A DNA stretch of 64,000 nt from Hamiltosporidium tvaerminnensis. Lineage: Eukaryota; Microsporidia; Dubosqiidae. The position numbers and the translations under genes were made by a program. Positions within the stretch are counted from its first letter, which is position 1. The number at the start of each line of letters is the position of its first letter. The stretch spans positions 62,001 through 126,000 of the forward strand of contig JAKIMF020000007.1 in the NCBI GenBank assembly GCA_022605425.2, written 5' to 3'. The notes beneath the pieces were generated by a model. That model was not told the DNA's origin, made no database searches, and saw only the letters and a program-made list of their open reading frames with translations. Of the stretch, positions 55,008-64,000 are shown piece after piece.

Positions 55008-55640
55008 AAAAAAATTTATACTTTTTTTTTGCGTTTCTCTACCAATTAAAAATATCTTTTAGGTTTCCTATTTTTTCGTTGGTGAATTTATTTGACGTAT
55101 TGTTTTTTTAACGAATGAATTCTTTTTTTTCTTCAAATCATCCTTTTTTTATCTTTTGTTCATTTATTTTCTTGAAATTTGATATGTAATTTTGTCGGAG
55201 TTTGTGAAAAAGTTTATTTGTCTGGCGAATGTTAAAGCTAATGGTAAGATTATTTAATGATATAAATTTAGGGTTTTTTTGTTTTTTAGAAGTAATTATA
55301 TTTGGTTTACATCTCTAATTTTTCTTTATATTTTGATAATTCATGATTAATCTAAAATTATATTTTAGTTATTTCTAGTTCCGGAAAATAATTTAATAGC
55401 CATAAAATTAATCTAAAATTTTGAAACTACGTTGTATGGTTATTAGTGCAATGTTTGGTTAGTTATATTTACCACTTAGGTTAGTATATTCATGTGTTTT
55501 AAGGAAATATACTTGATTTTCGTGAACTTCATTTGTATTAGAAAAAAAGAATATACATGTTTTTTTCGTATAAATTAATATCAATAGAACTTTTTTGCTG
55601 TCTTTTTGCTTCTTCTTATGGAGCAAAGATAACCAAATTA
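55008..55640. other. intergenic, nothing recognised
   Basis: No supported gene. Confidence 0.5.
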
Positions 55641-55830
55641 AAAACCATCTGCTTGGCAATGAGTATTTATAATTGTTAGAAAATCATTTTTTAGATTTTG
55701 GTGGGATATAATTCACATTGCATCTATAGGTAAATCTCGTATAATCCCGAATTACAACAAATTAAAAGAAAGAAATAAGAAATTTCCATCTGTTCATCTA
55801 GACACCGAGATGTAAAAGATGGTAGGAATA
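55641..55830 (+). repeat. short dispersed repeat R5
   Basis: AAAACCATCTGCTTGGCAAT head, hairpin GTGGGATATAATTCAC at 55701-55716 (a G-C pair of R3/R4 replaced by G-T), and the GACACCGAGATGTAAAAGAT tail. Confidence 0.85.
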
Positions 55831-56499
55831 ATTGTGTAAATATTTAAAAACCTCAATGCAAACAAATAAATTATTCCAACAGAAAAAAATCTTGAGTCAC
55901 ATTTCTTCTAGAAAAAATTGCAAAAAAATGTTTTCCTTTAGATTGAATTCCTTCGGATTTAATTAAGACCAATATTTATGTTTACAATTTTAAAATCAGT
56001 TTAATTATCATCTTGCTGGTATAAGTCTCACTAAGAGCTCAAACTACAATCAACTTTTATCTTTCACGATAAAGAGTTCGTTTTCTCATTTAGCTATGCC
56101 CAAACTACTAAGATATTTCTTAAATCATCGAATTTTAGGGCAAATAATAAGTTGAAAGACTATCGGATTTCCCATTCATTGCTTTTTCAGTCATATTTCT
56201 GATATTCTTTCAATTTCGATAAAATAAACTTAAGATCTAGTATAAATTTATAGGGATTTATATTTTTAGATTTTTTCCATTCTATTAGCTAGTTTAGTGT
56301 TAATTTCATAAATTTTAAAAGATAATTCGTTCCACTATGCCTAGCATCGCTTCGTTTCTTAGATTAAATTTTGTTTTTAATAGCCTAAAAAATCTGATAA
56401 GGCCAGTAAAAAACCATTTCATCGTGCTATTATTCCTCTTCCTCAAACTTCTAGATTTTTAGATTCTTCTTGCGAGCTTAATATTTTTTTATTTCTTGA
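55831..56499. other. probable downstream part of a dead LINE, otherwise unrecognised
   Basis: Slightly less AT-rich than average. Minus-strand scraps such as FFRLLKTKFNLRNEAMLGI occupy the place where a LINE connection domain would be. No defined domain. Confidence 0.35.
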
Positions 56500-56760
56500 T
56501 TTTCTTTCCACTTTATTTCTGCACTTTGTCGTTGTTATCAGTCAGAAAAACTCTTAGATATTTAAAAGAAGATATTTTTTTGGTTTCTCGATGCGATTAT
56601 GATTTTGTTTTACTCCCATTTATAAAAAGGCTCGCTTCTCGGGATTCATTGCGACTTGTCTGAAATTTGTCAAAGATCTACGGGTTTCTTTGCCAAGAGG
56701 CATATGTAATTATCGTAGTCATGTATTTATACTTCTTTGTTGAACAGAGTTTTTTTTTTC
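56500..56760 (-). pseudogene. LINE reverse-transcriptase relic (YADD to FKYLG region)
   Basis: On the minus strand, YDNYICLLAKKPVDL at about 56717-56673 occupies the catalytic YADDxxLLA position; the catalytic aspartates are damaged. MNPEKRAFL follows, then KPKKISSFKYLRVFLTDNN at about 56590-56530, matching the post-catalytic INxxKTxxM...FKYLGVxL segment of LINE RTs. Stops and one frameshift break it. It is inactive. Confidence 0.65.
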
Positions 56761-57452
56761 TAAGTATCTTTTACTTTTCAAATAGCTTTTTCAAGCGTCA
56801 TATTTAAATGCATAAGAGAGAGCAAATCTCTGAATATTTCTGGCCGAAAAAATTCAGAATTTGTTTTATTCGTATTTTTTTAATTGGTCTTACAATCTTC
56901 TCGGATATCTTCAGCTCGAATAGTGTTTCAAAATGAAAGTTTAGATAAACACTATAAGCTTGCGCACAGTCTGAAAGGCTGAAGAATGTTTTAATGTGTT
57001 CTCAACATTTTTGAATGAATCATTTGCGGTACATATTTGATTAGTCGTTTAATTTTTGGTTTCTAAAACTAGCTTGAAGTTTCCTGAACATCTTCTAGAT
57101 TTGGCTCAAGAAATTTACAATATATTTGAACCGAACAATATTAGTAGATTTCAGAAAGAATTTACTTCATAAAAAGTACTTTCATTAATTATTCCCCATC
57201 AATATTTTTTAAGTAAAATCCTAGCAAATTTTATATTTTCCCGTAGTTATTACCTTCTTTAAAGATTTTTAAATTAACTACAAATTTATCATATATAAAT
57301 CAGAAATATTTATGTTAACAAATTCAAAATAAAATACTCATCGTTCTTTTTATTGATTTCTCTTCTATAGAATTATACTCATTGAGATTCTTTTAGTTCA
57401 TTTTTTTAATACCGAATTTTAAAACAATTTCAATCAATCTTTAAATTATCTA
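56761..57452. other. intergenic, upstream of NUP53
   Basis: No frame is recognised. Part may be more of the dead LINE. Confidence 0.45.
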
Positions 57453-57455
57453 CCC
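57453..57455 (+). promoter_or_regulatory. CCC start-proximal motif of NUP53
   Basis: TCTACCCTTTATTTATG: CCC lies seven bases before the ATG. Confidence 0.7.
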
Positions 57456-57462
57456 TTTATTT

Positions 57463-57900
57463 ATGGAAAATAATTATTATCCAAAGCTGTTTAATACCGG
57501 GCAAAAAGAAAAAACCAAAGAATGTGTAGAAACAAAAGAAGAAGATTCGGAAGTTCCTTTACTATCACTAGAAGACGAAACACTATTATCTAGAAATCCA
57601 TGTACAAGAAGATATGTTACAGTATTTGGTTTTTCTTTACAAAATTCTGATTATGTAATTTCTCAGATAAAAAAATGCGGAGAAATTAAAAGAATCGAGT
57701 ATGGAAAGAATTGGGTTGATGTGGAATTCGAATATGACTATGAAATATCGAAGTGTTTGGCTTTAAACAATATAAAAATAAATGGAGAAATTATAGGTTG
57801 TTTTAGAAATGGAATACATGTGGCGAAAACAAAAGATGTTTTTTCTACTCAAAGAAAAGGATTAATTGGTAGAATTCTTGAATACTTTCTTGGTAGATAA
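57463..57900 (+). CDS. NUP53: minimal NUP53/NUP35-type nucleoporin
   Basis: NUP53/NUP35 links the nuclear-pore inner ring to the envelope. The 145 residues contain the MPPN (Nup35-type RRM) domain at about 49-122: RYVTVFGFSLQNSDYVISQI matches xWVTVFGFPxxxxxxVLxxF. KCGEIKRIEYGKNWVDVEFE and KCLALNNIKINGEIIGCF complete the fold. The last ~14 residues (RKGLIGRILEYFLGR) form an amphipathic helix like the C-terminal membrane-binding helix of yeast Nup53/Nup59. The N-terminal ~45 residues are acidic and disordered and hold no FG repeats. Yeast and human proteins are 325-475 residues, so this is stripped to the dimerisation domain plus membrane hook. Confidence 0.85.
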   Translation: MENNYYPKLFNTGQKEKTKECVETKEEDSEVPLLSLEDETLLSRNPCTRRYVTVFGFSLQNSDYVISQIKKCGEIKRIEYGKNWVDVEFEYDYEISKCLALNNIKINGEIIGCFRNGIHVAKTKDVFSTQRKGLIGRILEYFLGR

Positions 57901-58241
57901 TTTTATATAATTTTTTTTTTAATTTTATTCATTTTATATCTTTCTAGCTAAAAATTAAATATGAATGTTTCTGATATTTTTTTTCTTTTCTTCAAATGTA
58001 AATATATTTTTAAATGTAAACATTAGGCATAAATAAATATGAAAGACTTAAAAATTTCAAAAAGAAAAACAAAAAATAGCTGTTTAACATTATGAAAGGA
58101 TTTAAAAGCAAAAAATGAAGGAAACTAAAATTATGATATTTACCAAATCTTATGATTTTTATTTAATTATAAAATATATGATTGAACTTGTTTACAGAGG
58201 ATATATCATAATTGATCAGTTAATAAGTACAATATCATTCT
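57901..58241. other. intergenic, nothing recognised
   Basis: AT-rich 3' spacer of NUP53. Confidence 0.5.
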
Positions 58242-58532
58242 TCATTTGATACATCAAATCCCTCATTTGGATCGAGGTATCTGGTTGTGAATAGCCGTAG
58301 ATCGACAACTTTTTTTAGATATATTCCATACAGAAATATTTTCACCTACACTGACTTACTGAATATTTTTGAAGCTATAAATCAGGATTTGTTCAGGTGT
58401 ATGATTATAGCAATAAAAATAAGTTTGGAAGACTGTCTGAAATTTCGTGTTCGCTTACTGAAGCTACCGAGGTGGTTTAGATGTGCTATTACATTCGATG
58501 TCACAAAAAATGCACAATTTTGGACAAACTAG
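58242..58532 (+). pseudogene. Ty3/gypsy reverse-transcriptase relic 2 (open stretch)
   Basis: An uninterrupted 97-codon frame aligns by eye with Ty3/gypsy RT. GSRYLVVNSRR takes the RxVVDYRxLN position. RYIPYRNI then DLLNIFEAINQDLF take the place of YPIPxI...DLLxxLxxAxxFSxLDL. IKISLEDCLKF matches the QIxIxxxDxxKT segment, and ITFDVTKNAQF matches MPFGLTNAPATF. The frame stops at 58530; debris with TDEYVYT near 58743, possibly the DDILIYS motif, lies beyond. The catalytic YxDD is not intact, so no active enzyme is encoded. The internal GTG at 58287 is not a real start. Confidence 0.6.
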
Positions 58533-61500
58533 AGGAGAAAAAATGAAATCAAAACTAAACGTATCTTTAATCGCTTGATATATTGTAGTATTGAAAATTA
58601 TACTAGTAAAACGTCGAAGATAAAAAATTTGAATTAAATCCAGGGGATTTTGGAGAAATATATAAACAGTCTATACTTTGAAATTGAATTTTTATATAAA
58701 GTTGTTAACAGCAAAATACTAAATTTCATTGTTCTAATTACTGATGAATATGTTTATACACATATAATAATACTAAAAGAGACCCCAAAGTAATAGCCAG
58801 ACATAATATATGATATGGTAATACAAATGTAATGATAAGCCTATGTTGCTGTAAAGAACTTACGAAATAGAATTCTGTAGTCAATAATTTTCTATGATTA
58901 TCTTGATTGACTAAAGTAATAAAAAAATTCGTGAGTTTAAAATAAGATTTTAAAAATATAAGAGCAAGTTTAATTTGAATTCAATCGAACAAAAAGATTT
59001 TAGGAAATGTTAAATCAAAAAAATGAACCCCCTATATATCCTTGATAATAGATTAATATGGTGAAAGGATGAAAAAAAATTCAAAAAGCGAAAAATTTAT
59101 TGAGATATTTCTAGGTTTCTAATATCAAGGTATATCTGAATATATTTATTCTAAAGTTGATAGAATAAAATTATAATTTGTGATTTTATTTGTGCAACAA
59201 AAAAATGACACAGTCATGTATGATGATTATTTTATATTTTTTAACTTAATAATTTTGGATCAGTGATAATTCCTGAAAGTTTATATGTTACTTATAAGCT
59301 TCTAAATTTGTATGATTTATATTTATTCTATGTTTTATTTATTCAACAAAAACCTGCAACTCTTCACAAATATCTTTATAATATTCTGTAAGTTATATTT
59401 TAAGAAGACAATCTTAGAATTAATTCATTACATGGTAACTTCGTAACCAATTTCCAAAAAACGTGTCACCAAAAAGAAGAAAATACTACACCTTATATAT
59501 TTACATCAAGGTAGTTAATTGAAGTATTATATTCAAGGCAAGGGTTTTCGGTATCTTTAGAACATTTGTTTGAGCACTAAAAGATGTGAAAATAATTCAT
59601 AAACTCCCCCTACCGAATAGTGCCTATATAAATATTATAACATAGCTTCAATATCTATGATAGTCATTCTGGAGAAAAATATATTGTTCGAACATGTTTA
59701 ATTTATTGAAATGATCTAAATTAGATTAACTGAGTAAATCTTGAAATTTAAAACGACAAAAATATCAAAATAAAAATAAGACAATTATTTAGGCTTATAT
59801 GATCATAACCGAAAGTCTTTGAGTTTTAATTTACCGAAATATTATGTGTTCTATATTATTAGTGTTATTTATGGTTTCTGTAGCCACTGACTCAAATTAA
59901 AAAATATTAAAAACCCGAAAAACATATCAAACGAGTGTTTATAATCGGCAAATTTCTTTGTAGAGATGTTTCAAACACATTTTCTTGATAAGGTGAGTGT
60001 CAATCGACATGAAGGAATATGAAATTTAATTTCTTTTTAGGAACTTAGAAATTTCAATGAGTGTGTAAAATTGTGCATTTTCAAAAAAGATTTTTTCTTT
60101 TTATAATATTCTATGATTTATAAATACTTGGAATTAATAGAATGCAAAACCCGCTTTGAATTGTTCAATCAAAAAAATAAAAGAAAATATTCCATCTTAC
60201 CCGAAAATAGTTATCGCCTCAAATATAACACATGAATAATTCTACGCAATCAATTAACATGCGATATCATCGATAACTAGCATATTGAAGTACCCTGAGT
60301 ATAACATTATACATTCTTTATATATTTTATATGGTATGTAGGTATTTATGGATAATATGATTTCTCATGGAATACTATTGAGATAATATCTATACCTGCT
60401 TACATCTTAACTGAGAAGAAACAATGTATGTCGATATGTGCAGAATCATATATTTTTGCGGTTTTGGATTATCTGGAGAAAAGCAATAAATATAAATAAA
60501 AAAACCAGCAGCTTTTTACGGGAAAGATAATGATTAATCTTCTTATATCAATAAAATATAGAAATAGAGATTATAAAATAAATATAAAAAACAACTCGAT
60601 AACATATTTTTAAACCATATTCTTAAAAACGTAAATCAAATTCAAAGTTATATAAGACTATTGAAATAATAACCTAAAATTTTAAGATTTTTCAAAATAA
60701 CTCATAAATAGAGAATCGAGCCATAAAAAATCGATGTTCATTTAGATTTAATATACAATTGTATTTTTGGAATATAGAAAAAAGGATTTACACATTATAT
60801 AAATCTAATAATGCTTGTAAAGCGATTGGCGTTTATAAGAGAAAAAAAAGTTTTATGATATACCATATTAGTAGGAAAAATAAGTTTTGAATCGAGTGCT
60901 CTAAATTTTCTAAATAAAGATTAAAATATGTCCATGAATAATAGAAGCTATCTGTTCTATAAAATATTGGTATTAATACATCAAATGAAAGTGAAACTTG
61001 GATAAAAAATGATCTCAAAACCAGAAATAATAAACATAAAATATTAATTTAAGTTAAAATTTTAAATATAGAAGGTAAGACGCATTTGGTTATAATTAAA
61101 TTAAATTATTTGAAACGTAAAAACCACGCAAGCACGAGTTATCTACCAAACGATTAGACTAAATTACTTTCAGTAGTAAATTTTCTCATTTTAAGAATAA
61201 CGAAGTTTGCTGTAACTAAATACAATAAAACACATCTTAGATACTCAAAATACAAATAATAATAAAGACAATACTCGGTTTCTGGTACTGATAAAACCAT
61301 TTCAAAAATTCATTTCTTCGATTTGAAGAATGAGCCATGACTAAATTTCGTCCGGTGTTTAAAACCAATATTTAAAGATACAATATAAAAACTCGATTTC
61401 CTTTTACCATTATGAGCCAATAAATAATAAAATGGTACAAGCCATGCTTCTGAATTTCTGGAATTATTCATATAAGAAAACAAATACCAAAGTATTCACT

Positions 61501-62007
61501 TAAAAAAGAAACAATTATCAAATGAAAAGTATAGTCTAAATCACATGAGGAAGGAGGTGGTGTATGGGAATTAAAATCACAAGAAAAAAACTTTATAAAA
61601 GGAAATTTCCTAGCAATAATTTTTTTAGGTTTTAATAAATAAATTTTTAAACAAAAAATTACAAATTTTATATTGTTTGAATGGTTTTAGGGGTATTATC
61701 CGTTTTATCGTATAACCTTTAATCAAATTTAAGATATTAAAAAATTAATTTAATATTTCAACTGAAAAAATCTTAATTCTTTACGATTTAAAAATATATA
61801 TAAATATAAAAAATTGATAGAGTTTTGAATATAATTGTTGAAGATAAATTACAATTGAGCCAAATCAATTCGAAATAGCAAAATAAATTCAATAGAAATT
61901 TTTAAATCAGAAATTAATAGTAAAAAATAAATATTTTTTTCTATTTCTAACTGGTTGTAATGAAAGTAATTTAAATCCAAAATATCTTTATTTCTAAGAT
62001 ATTTATT
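58533..62007. other. long gene-free stretch with retroelement debris
   Basis: Many stops in all frames. The block at 60247-60305 is homologous to 28871-28930. A 61-codon minus frame at 60833-61018 is unsupported. No RNA gene is recognised. Confidence 0.5.
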
Positions 62008-63144
62008 TCAAAACACAAGATTATCCAATTTAGGAAAAGGATTAACTTTACTAAAAACAATAACACCTTTACTTATCGAAAGATATCCTTTAACAATTTC
62101 TTTATCAATAATATTTAAAATCCAAGTTGTAATATCACTTCCATCCAATTTTATACCATTCATTTTACAAATTTCAATTACATAAAATATTTCAAGTTTA
62201 TTATCCACACAAAATAATTTAAAAACTTTTATCAAATTCATTCTAAGAATAATATAATCTAAGAAATATTCGGATATCTTTAAAACATTGTATTTTAAAA
62301 ATATATTTTCTAAATTACGTAATTCATCAGAAAAATCAAAACGACAATTCACTAATTTTTTATAAAGCGGTTTCAAATATTCACACTTATAAATTTCTAA
62401 ACTTTTTTCTTTTACTATTTTTCCCGTCATAAAATTTACTATAAAAAAAGGAACAAAAATACGATTTCTCATTTTTTTACTACAATTTTTAAAAACATAA
62501 TTGATATAATCTCTAGCTTGTGAAATATTATTTCTATACAGTTTAAGCATTCCTTTATAATAATTAAATAATAGAATATCTTGTAAATCACCTTTCATAT
62601 TTTTATTATTATTATTTTCTAAAATTAGAAGTAAATTATCTGCCAATCTATAATTATTAATTTTAAAATATAAATTAAAAATCATAGCTGAGATATAAAA
62701 TACTAAAGATTTTTGTTCATAAATAATATTTTTTTGAGAAGAAAAATTCGAATTTACTTCGGAAGTGGTAATATTTTCTTTTTTAAAATATATTTGTTTA
62801 AATACATTTGTAAGTTGTACAGCGTATTTCTCTATATTTTGAGTTTCATTACAACAGATCAAAGTGTTAAATGCTATTTTTTTAAAAATAGGATTTATCC
62901 AATCATCTTCTTCTTTTATTGAGGAAGTAAATTGTAAAAAAATATTTAATGATTTTTCAAACGATGGGGATTTAATTAAATCGTATTGGTGAAATAAAAG
63001 AAGTGAAAATGGTGAATGAACCTTGCTAAAATTTGTAACTGAAAGATTTCTTGTAGCGATCATACAATTCAATTTAAAAAGTTTTGAAATTGTTTTTCCA
63101 TCTCGTTGTAGTATTTTTTCGTTTATGCCTTCTGAAATCTCCAT
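62008..63144 (-). CDS. THP1: PCI-domain protein Thp1 (TREX-2 mRNA export; Csn12/PCID2 family)
   Basis: Thp1 with Sac3 forms the RNA-binding platform of TREX-2 at the nuclear pore. The 378-residue chain is helical throughout. TPR-like helices lie at about 60-225 (SLVFYISAMIFNLYFKINNY and LLFNYYKGMLKLYRNNISQA, matching the LxxLxNxLxxIYFKLNxxxL and FxYYxGRxxxxxxxxxxA elements). A PCI winged helix follows at about 285-370 (EIFYVIEICKMNGIKLDGSD, VKGYLSISKGVIVFSKVNPF). The final GYIS...VVLSKxNPFP motif is diagnostic of the Thp1/Csn12/PCID2 family. It is somewhat shorter than yeast Thp1 (455). No CCC motif precedes the ATG. It is divergent from the HEI10-type gene across 541 bp. Confidence 0.8.
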   Translation of the reverse strand: MEISEGINEKILQRDGKTISKLFKLNCMIATRNLSVTNFSKVHSPFSLLLFHQYDLIKSPSFEKSLNIFLQFTSSIKEEDDWINPIFKKIAFNTLICCNETQNIEKYAVQLTNVFKQIYFKKENITTSEVNSNFSSQKNIIYEQKSLVFYISAMIFNLYFKINNYRLADNLLLILENNNNKNMKGDLQDILLFNYYKGMLKLYRNNISQARDYINYVFKNCSKKMRNRIFVPFFIVNFMTGKIVKEKSLEIYKCEYLKPLYKKLVNCRFDFSDELRNLENIFLKYNVLKISEYFLDYIILRMNLIKVFKLFCVDNKLEIFYVIEICKMNGIKLDGSDITTWILNIIDKEIVKGYLSISKGVIVFSKVNPFPKLDNLVF

Positions 63145-63677
63145 TTTGTTTTTTAACGGTAATTTTTTAAGAAAAATAATTTTAAAAGTAATTTTTTATA
63201 TTAAATGAAAGAAAAATTGACAAATAAATAAAATGAAAAGAAGTTAAATTTCGGTCATTTAAGGTAGAAAGATTTGGATTTTTTTAATTTGTGAATTCGT
63301 ATTTTTTGACTTCTGAAAGATTTTTAGAAAGGTAAAAAATTAAAATGAAATTTATGTTCGATTTACATAAATTAAATTGGAAAACAAAATTTTAGAAAAC
63401 TGAAAAAAACAAGAAAAAATAATCTGAAATCTAGTATATTTTCATAAAACAAAATAAATTAAAATAAAACTTACAAAGACCGAAAGATAAAGTTTGAGCG
63501 CCTTAAGTTAAATTGGGAAACAAAATTTTATTACACCCGCAAAAAAATTATTTAAATTATAAAAAATAATTTGTAACTGAATTATAATTTAGCGATGAAA
63601 AAAAACGAACGAAAGAAATTTATTATTTAAACTTTAAATTGTTATAAAATTTTAAATAAATAAAAAGTAATTTTTTT
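63145..63677. other. divergent promoter region between THP1 and the HEI10-type gene
   Basis: AT-rich; holds the upstream signals of both genes, only the CCC at 63678 being recognisable. Confidence 0.5.
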
Positions 63678-63680
63678 CCC
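63678..63680 (+). promoter_or_regulatory. CCC start-proximal motif of the HEI10-type gene
   Basis: TTTCCCTACAAATG: CCC lies five bases before the ATG at 63686. Confidence 0.7.
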
Positions 63681-63685
63681 TACAA

Positions 63686-64000
63686 ATGAAATGCAATAAC
63701 TTAAAATGTAGAGAAAGTATTCACAACCGAGCTATAATAACTATATGTTGTCATATTTTCTGTCCTAAATGTGGACCAAAAATAAAAAAATCTTCGATGT
63801 GTTCAGCTTGTCAAAATTTTCTTAAAGAGGAAGATATTCTATTAAAGGAAATTGATGTATTACCATGTCTATTGGGATACAATCCAGAGGAAATATTTGA
63901 AGCTGCCAGACGAGGTCTATCATTTTGGATAAATCAAAATGAGATAGAAAATTCTATACAAAATTTAAAATCAGATTCCTTAGAAAGTCAGTGTATGAAA
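63686..64000 (+). CDS. HEI10: RING protein of the HEI10/CCNB1IP1 type, 5' part (runs off window)
   Basis: The 105 codons visible begin with an atypical RING: CNNLKC at 3-8, CCHIFCPKC at 21-29 and CSAC at 39-42. This matches the CNxxKC...CxHIFCxxH/C...CPAC layout of human CCNB1IP1 and plant HEI10. After the RING comes GYNPEEIFEAARRGLSFW, closely matching the GLxPExxLDIxxRALxFW segment that follows the RING in that family, and then the start of a predicted coiled coil. HEI10/Zip3-class proteins are SUMO/ubiquitin E3 ligases that mark meiotic crossover sites. The downstream coiled coil and tail lie outside the window. There is no stop in the visible part. Confidence 0.8.
   Translation, partial: MKCNNLKCRESIHNRAIITICCHIFCPKCGPKIKKSSMCSACQNFLKEEDILLKEIDVLPCLLGYNPEEIFEAARRGLSFWINQNEIENSIQNLKSDSLESQCMK

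Noticed and set aside
58287-58532. 81-aa ORF as a stand-alone gene
   Set aside because: It starts with GTG inside a longer open frame that aligns with Ty3/gypsy RT, so it is a retroelement fragment.
1-64000. CRISPR arrays, bacterial operons, ribosome binding sites
   Set aside because: The genes are clearly nuclear eukaryotic; tandem repeats here lack the spacer structure of CRISPR arrays, and GGAG strings are not used as Shine-Dalgarno sites.

Overview
This window looks like nuclear DNA of a microsporidian (intracellular fungal-lineage parasite), probably one with a large, relaxed, strongly AT-rich genome. The evidence is intron-poor compact genes for unmistakably eukaryotic proteins, proteins close to or below the minimum length for their families, a secreted-looking leucine-rich-repeat protein, a pyruvate dehydrogenase E1-beta without obvious transit peptide, and above all a CCC (or CCCC) motif within about 0-20 bases of the start codon of 14 of the 19 to 20 genes. 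That motif is an established microsporidian start/promoter signal. The species cannot be named from the sequence. The coding intervals listed here sum to about 18.4 kb of 64 kb (about 29%), so most of the window is intergenic.

Layout. 1-7.3 kb: gene-free, with one old dispersed repeat (copy A) and a LINE C-terminal relic. 7.3-9.7 kb: LRR protein (-). 10.2-13 kb: repeat copy B and a multiply frameshifted pseudogene. 12.9-23.7 kb: a run of minus-strand genes (219-aa basic protein, 3-TM protein, small acidic ORF, PDB1, PSA1/MPG1, an EDC3-like decapping factor, NADH-cytochrome b5 reductase) separated by tandem repeats. 24.6-25.9 kb: a SKT5/CHS4-like Sel1-repeat protein with a CaaX-type end. 26-31 kb: repeat copy C, a solo repeat and a Ty3/gypsy reverse-transcriptase relic. 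31-34.5 kb: 4-TM-like protein and a Puf/Jsn1-like RNA-binding protein. 37.2-39.8 kb: three plus-strand genes including a miniature SNF5/INI1 protein. 43.7 kb: a possible SWIRM protein. 40-49.5 kb is otherwise a graveyard of repeats and LINE relics. 49.8-57.9 kb: SNU13, a CSC1/TMEM63 channel and a minimal NUP53. 58-62 kb: Ty3/gypsy debris. 62-64 kb: THP1 (TREX-2 PCI protein) divergent from a HEI10/CCNB1IP1-type RING protein cut by the window edge.

Functionally the genes are scattered housekeeping ones: splicing (SNU13), mRNA decay and export (EDC3-like, Puf, THP1), nuclear pore (NUP53), chromatin (SNF5, possible SWIRM), cell wall and glycosylation (PSA1, SKT5-like), redox and residual pyruvate metabolism (CBR1, PDB1), mechanosensitive channel (CSC1), and meiosis (HEI10). 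No operon-like logic is visible. The most unusual element is a dispersed, comparatively GC-rich repeat of about 650 bp (copies A-D) that shares its first ~100 bp with a shorter ~200-bp family (R1-R6) and carries a hairpin whose stem shows a compensatory base-pair change between copies.
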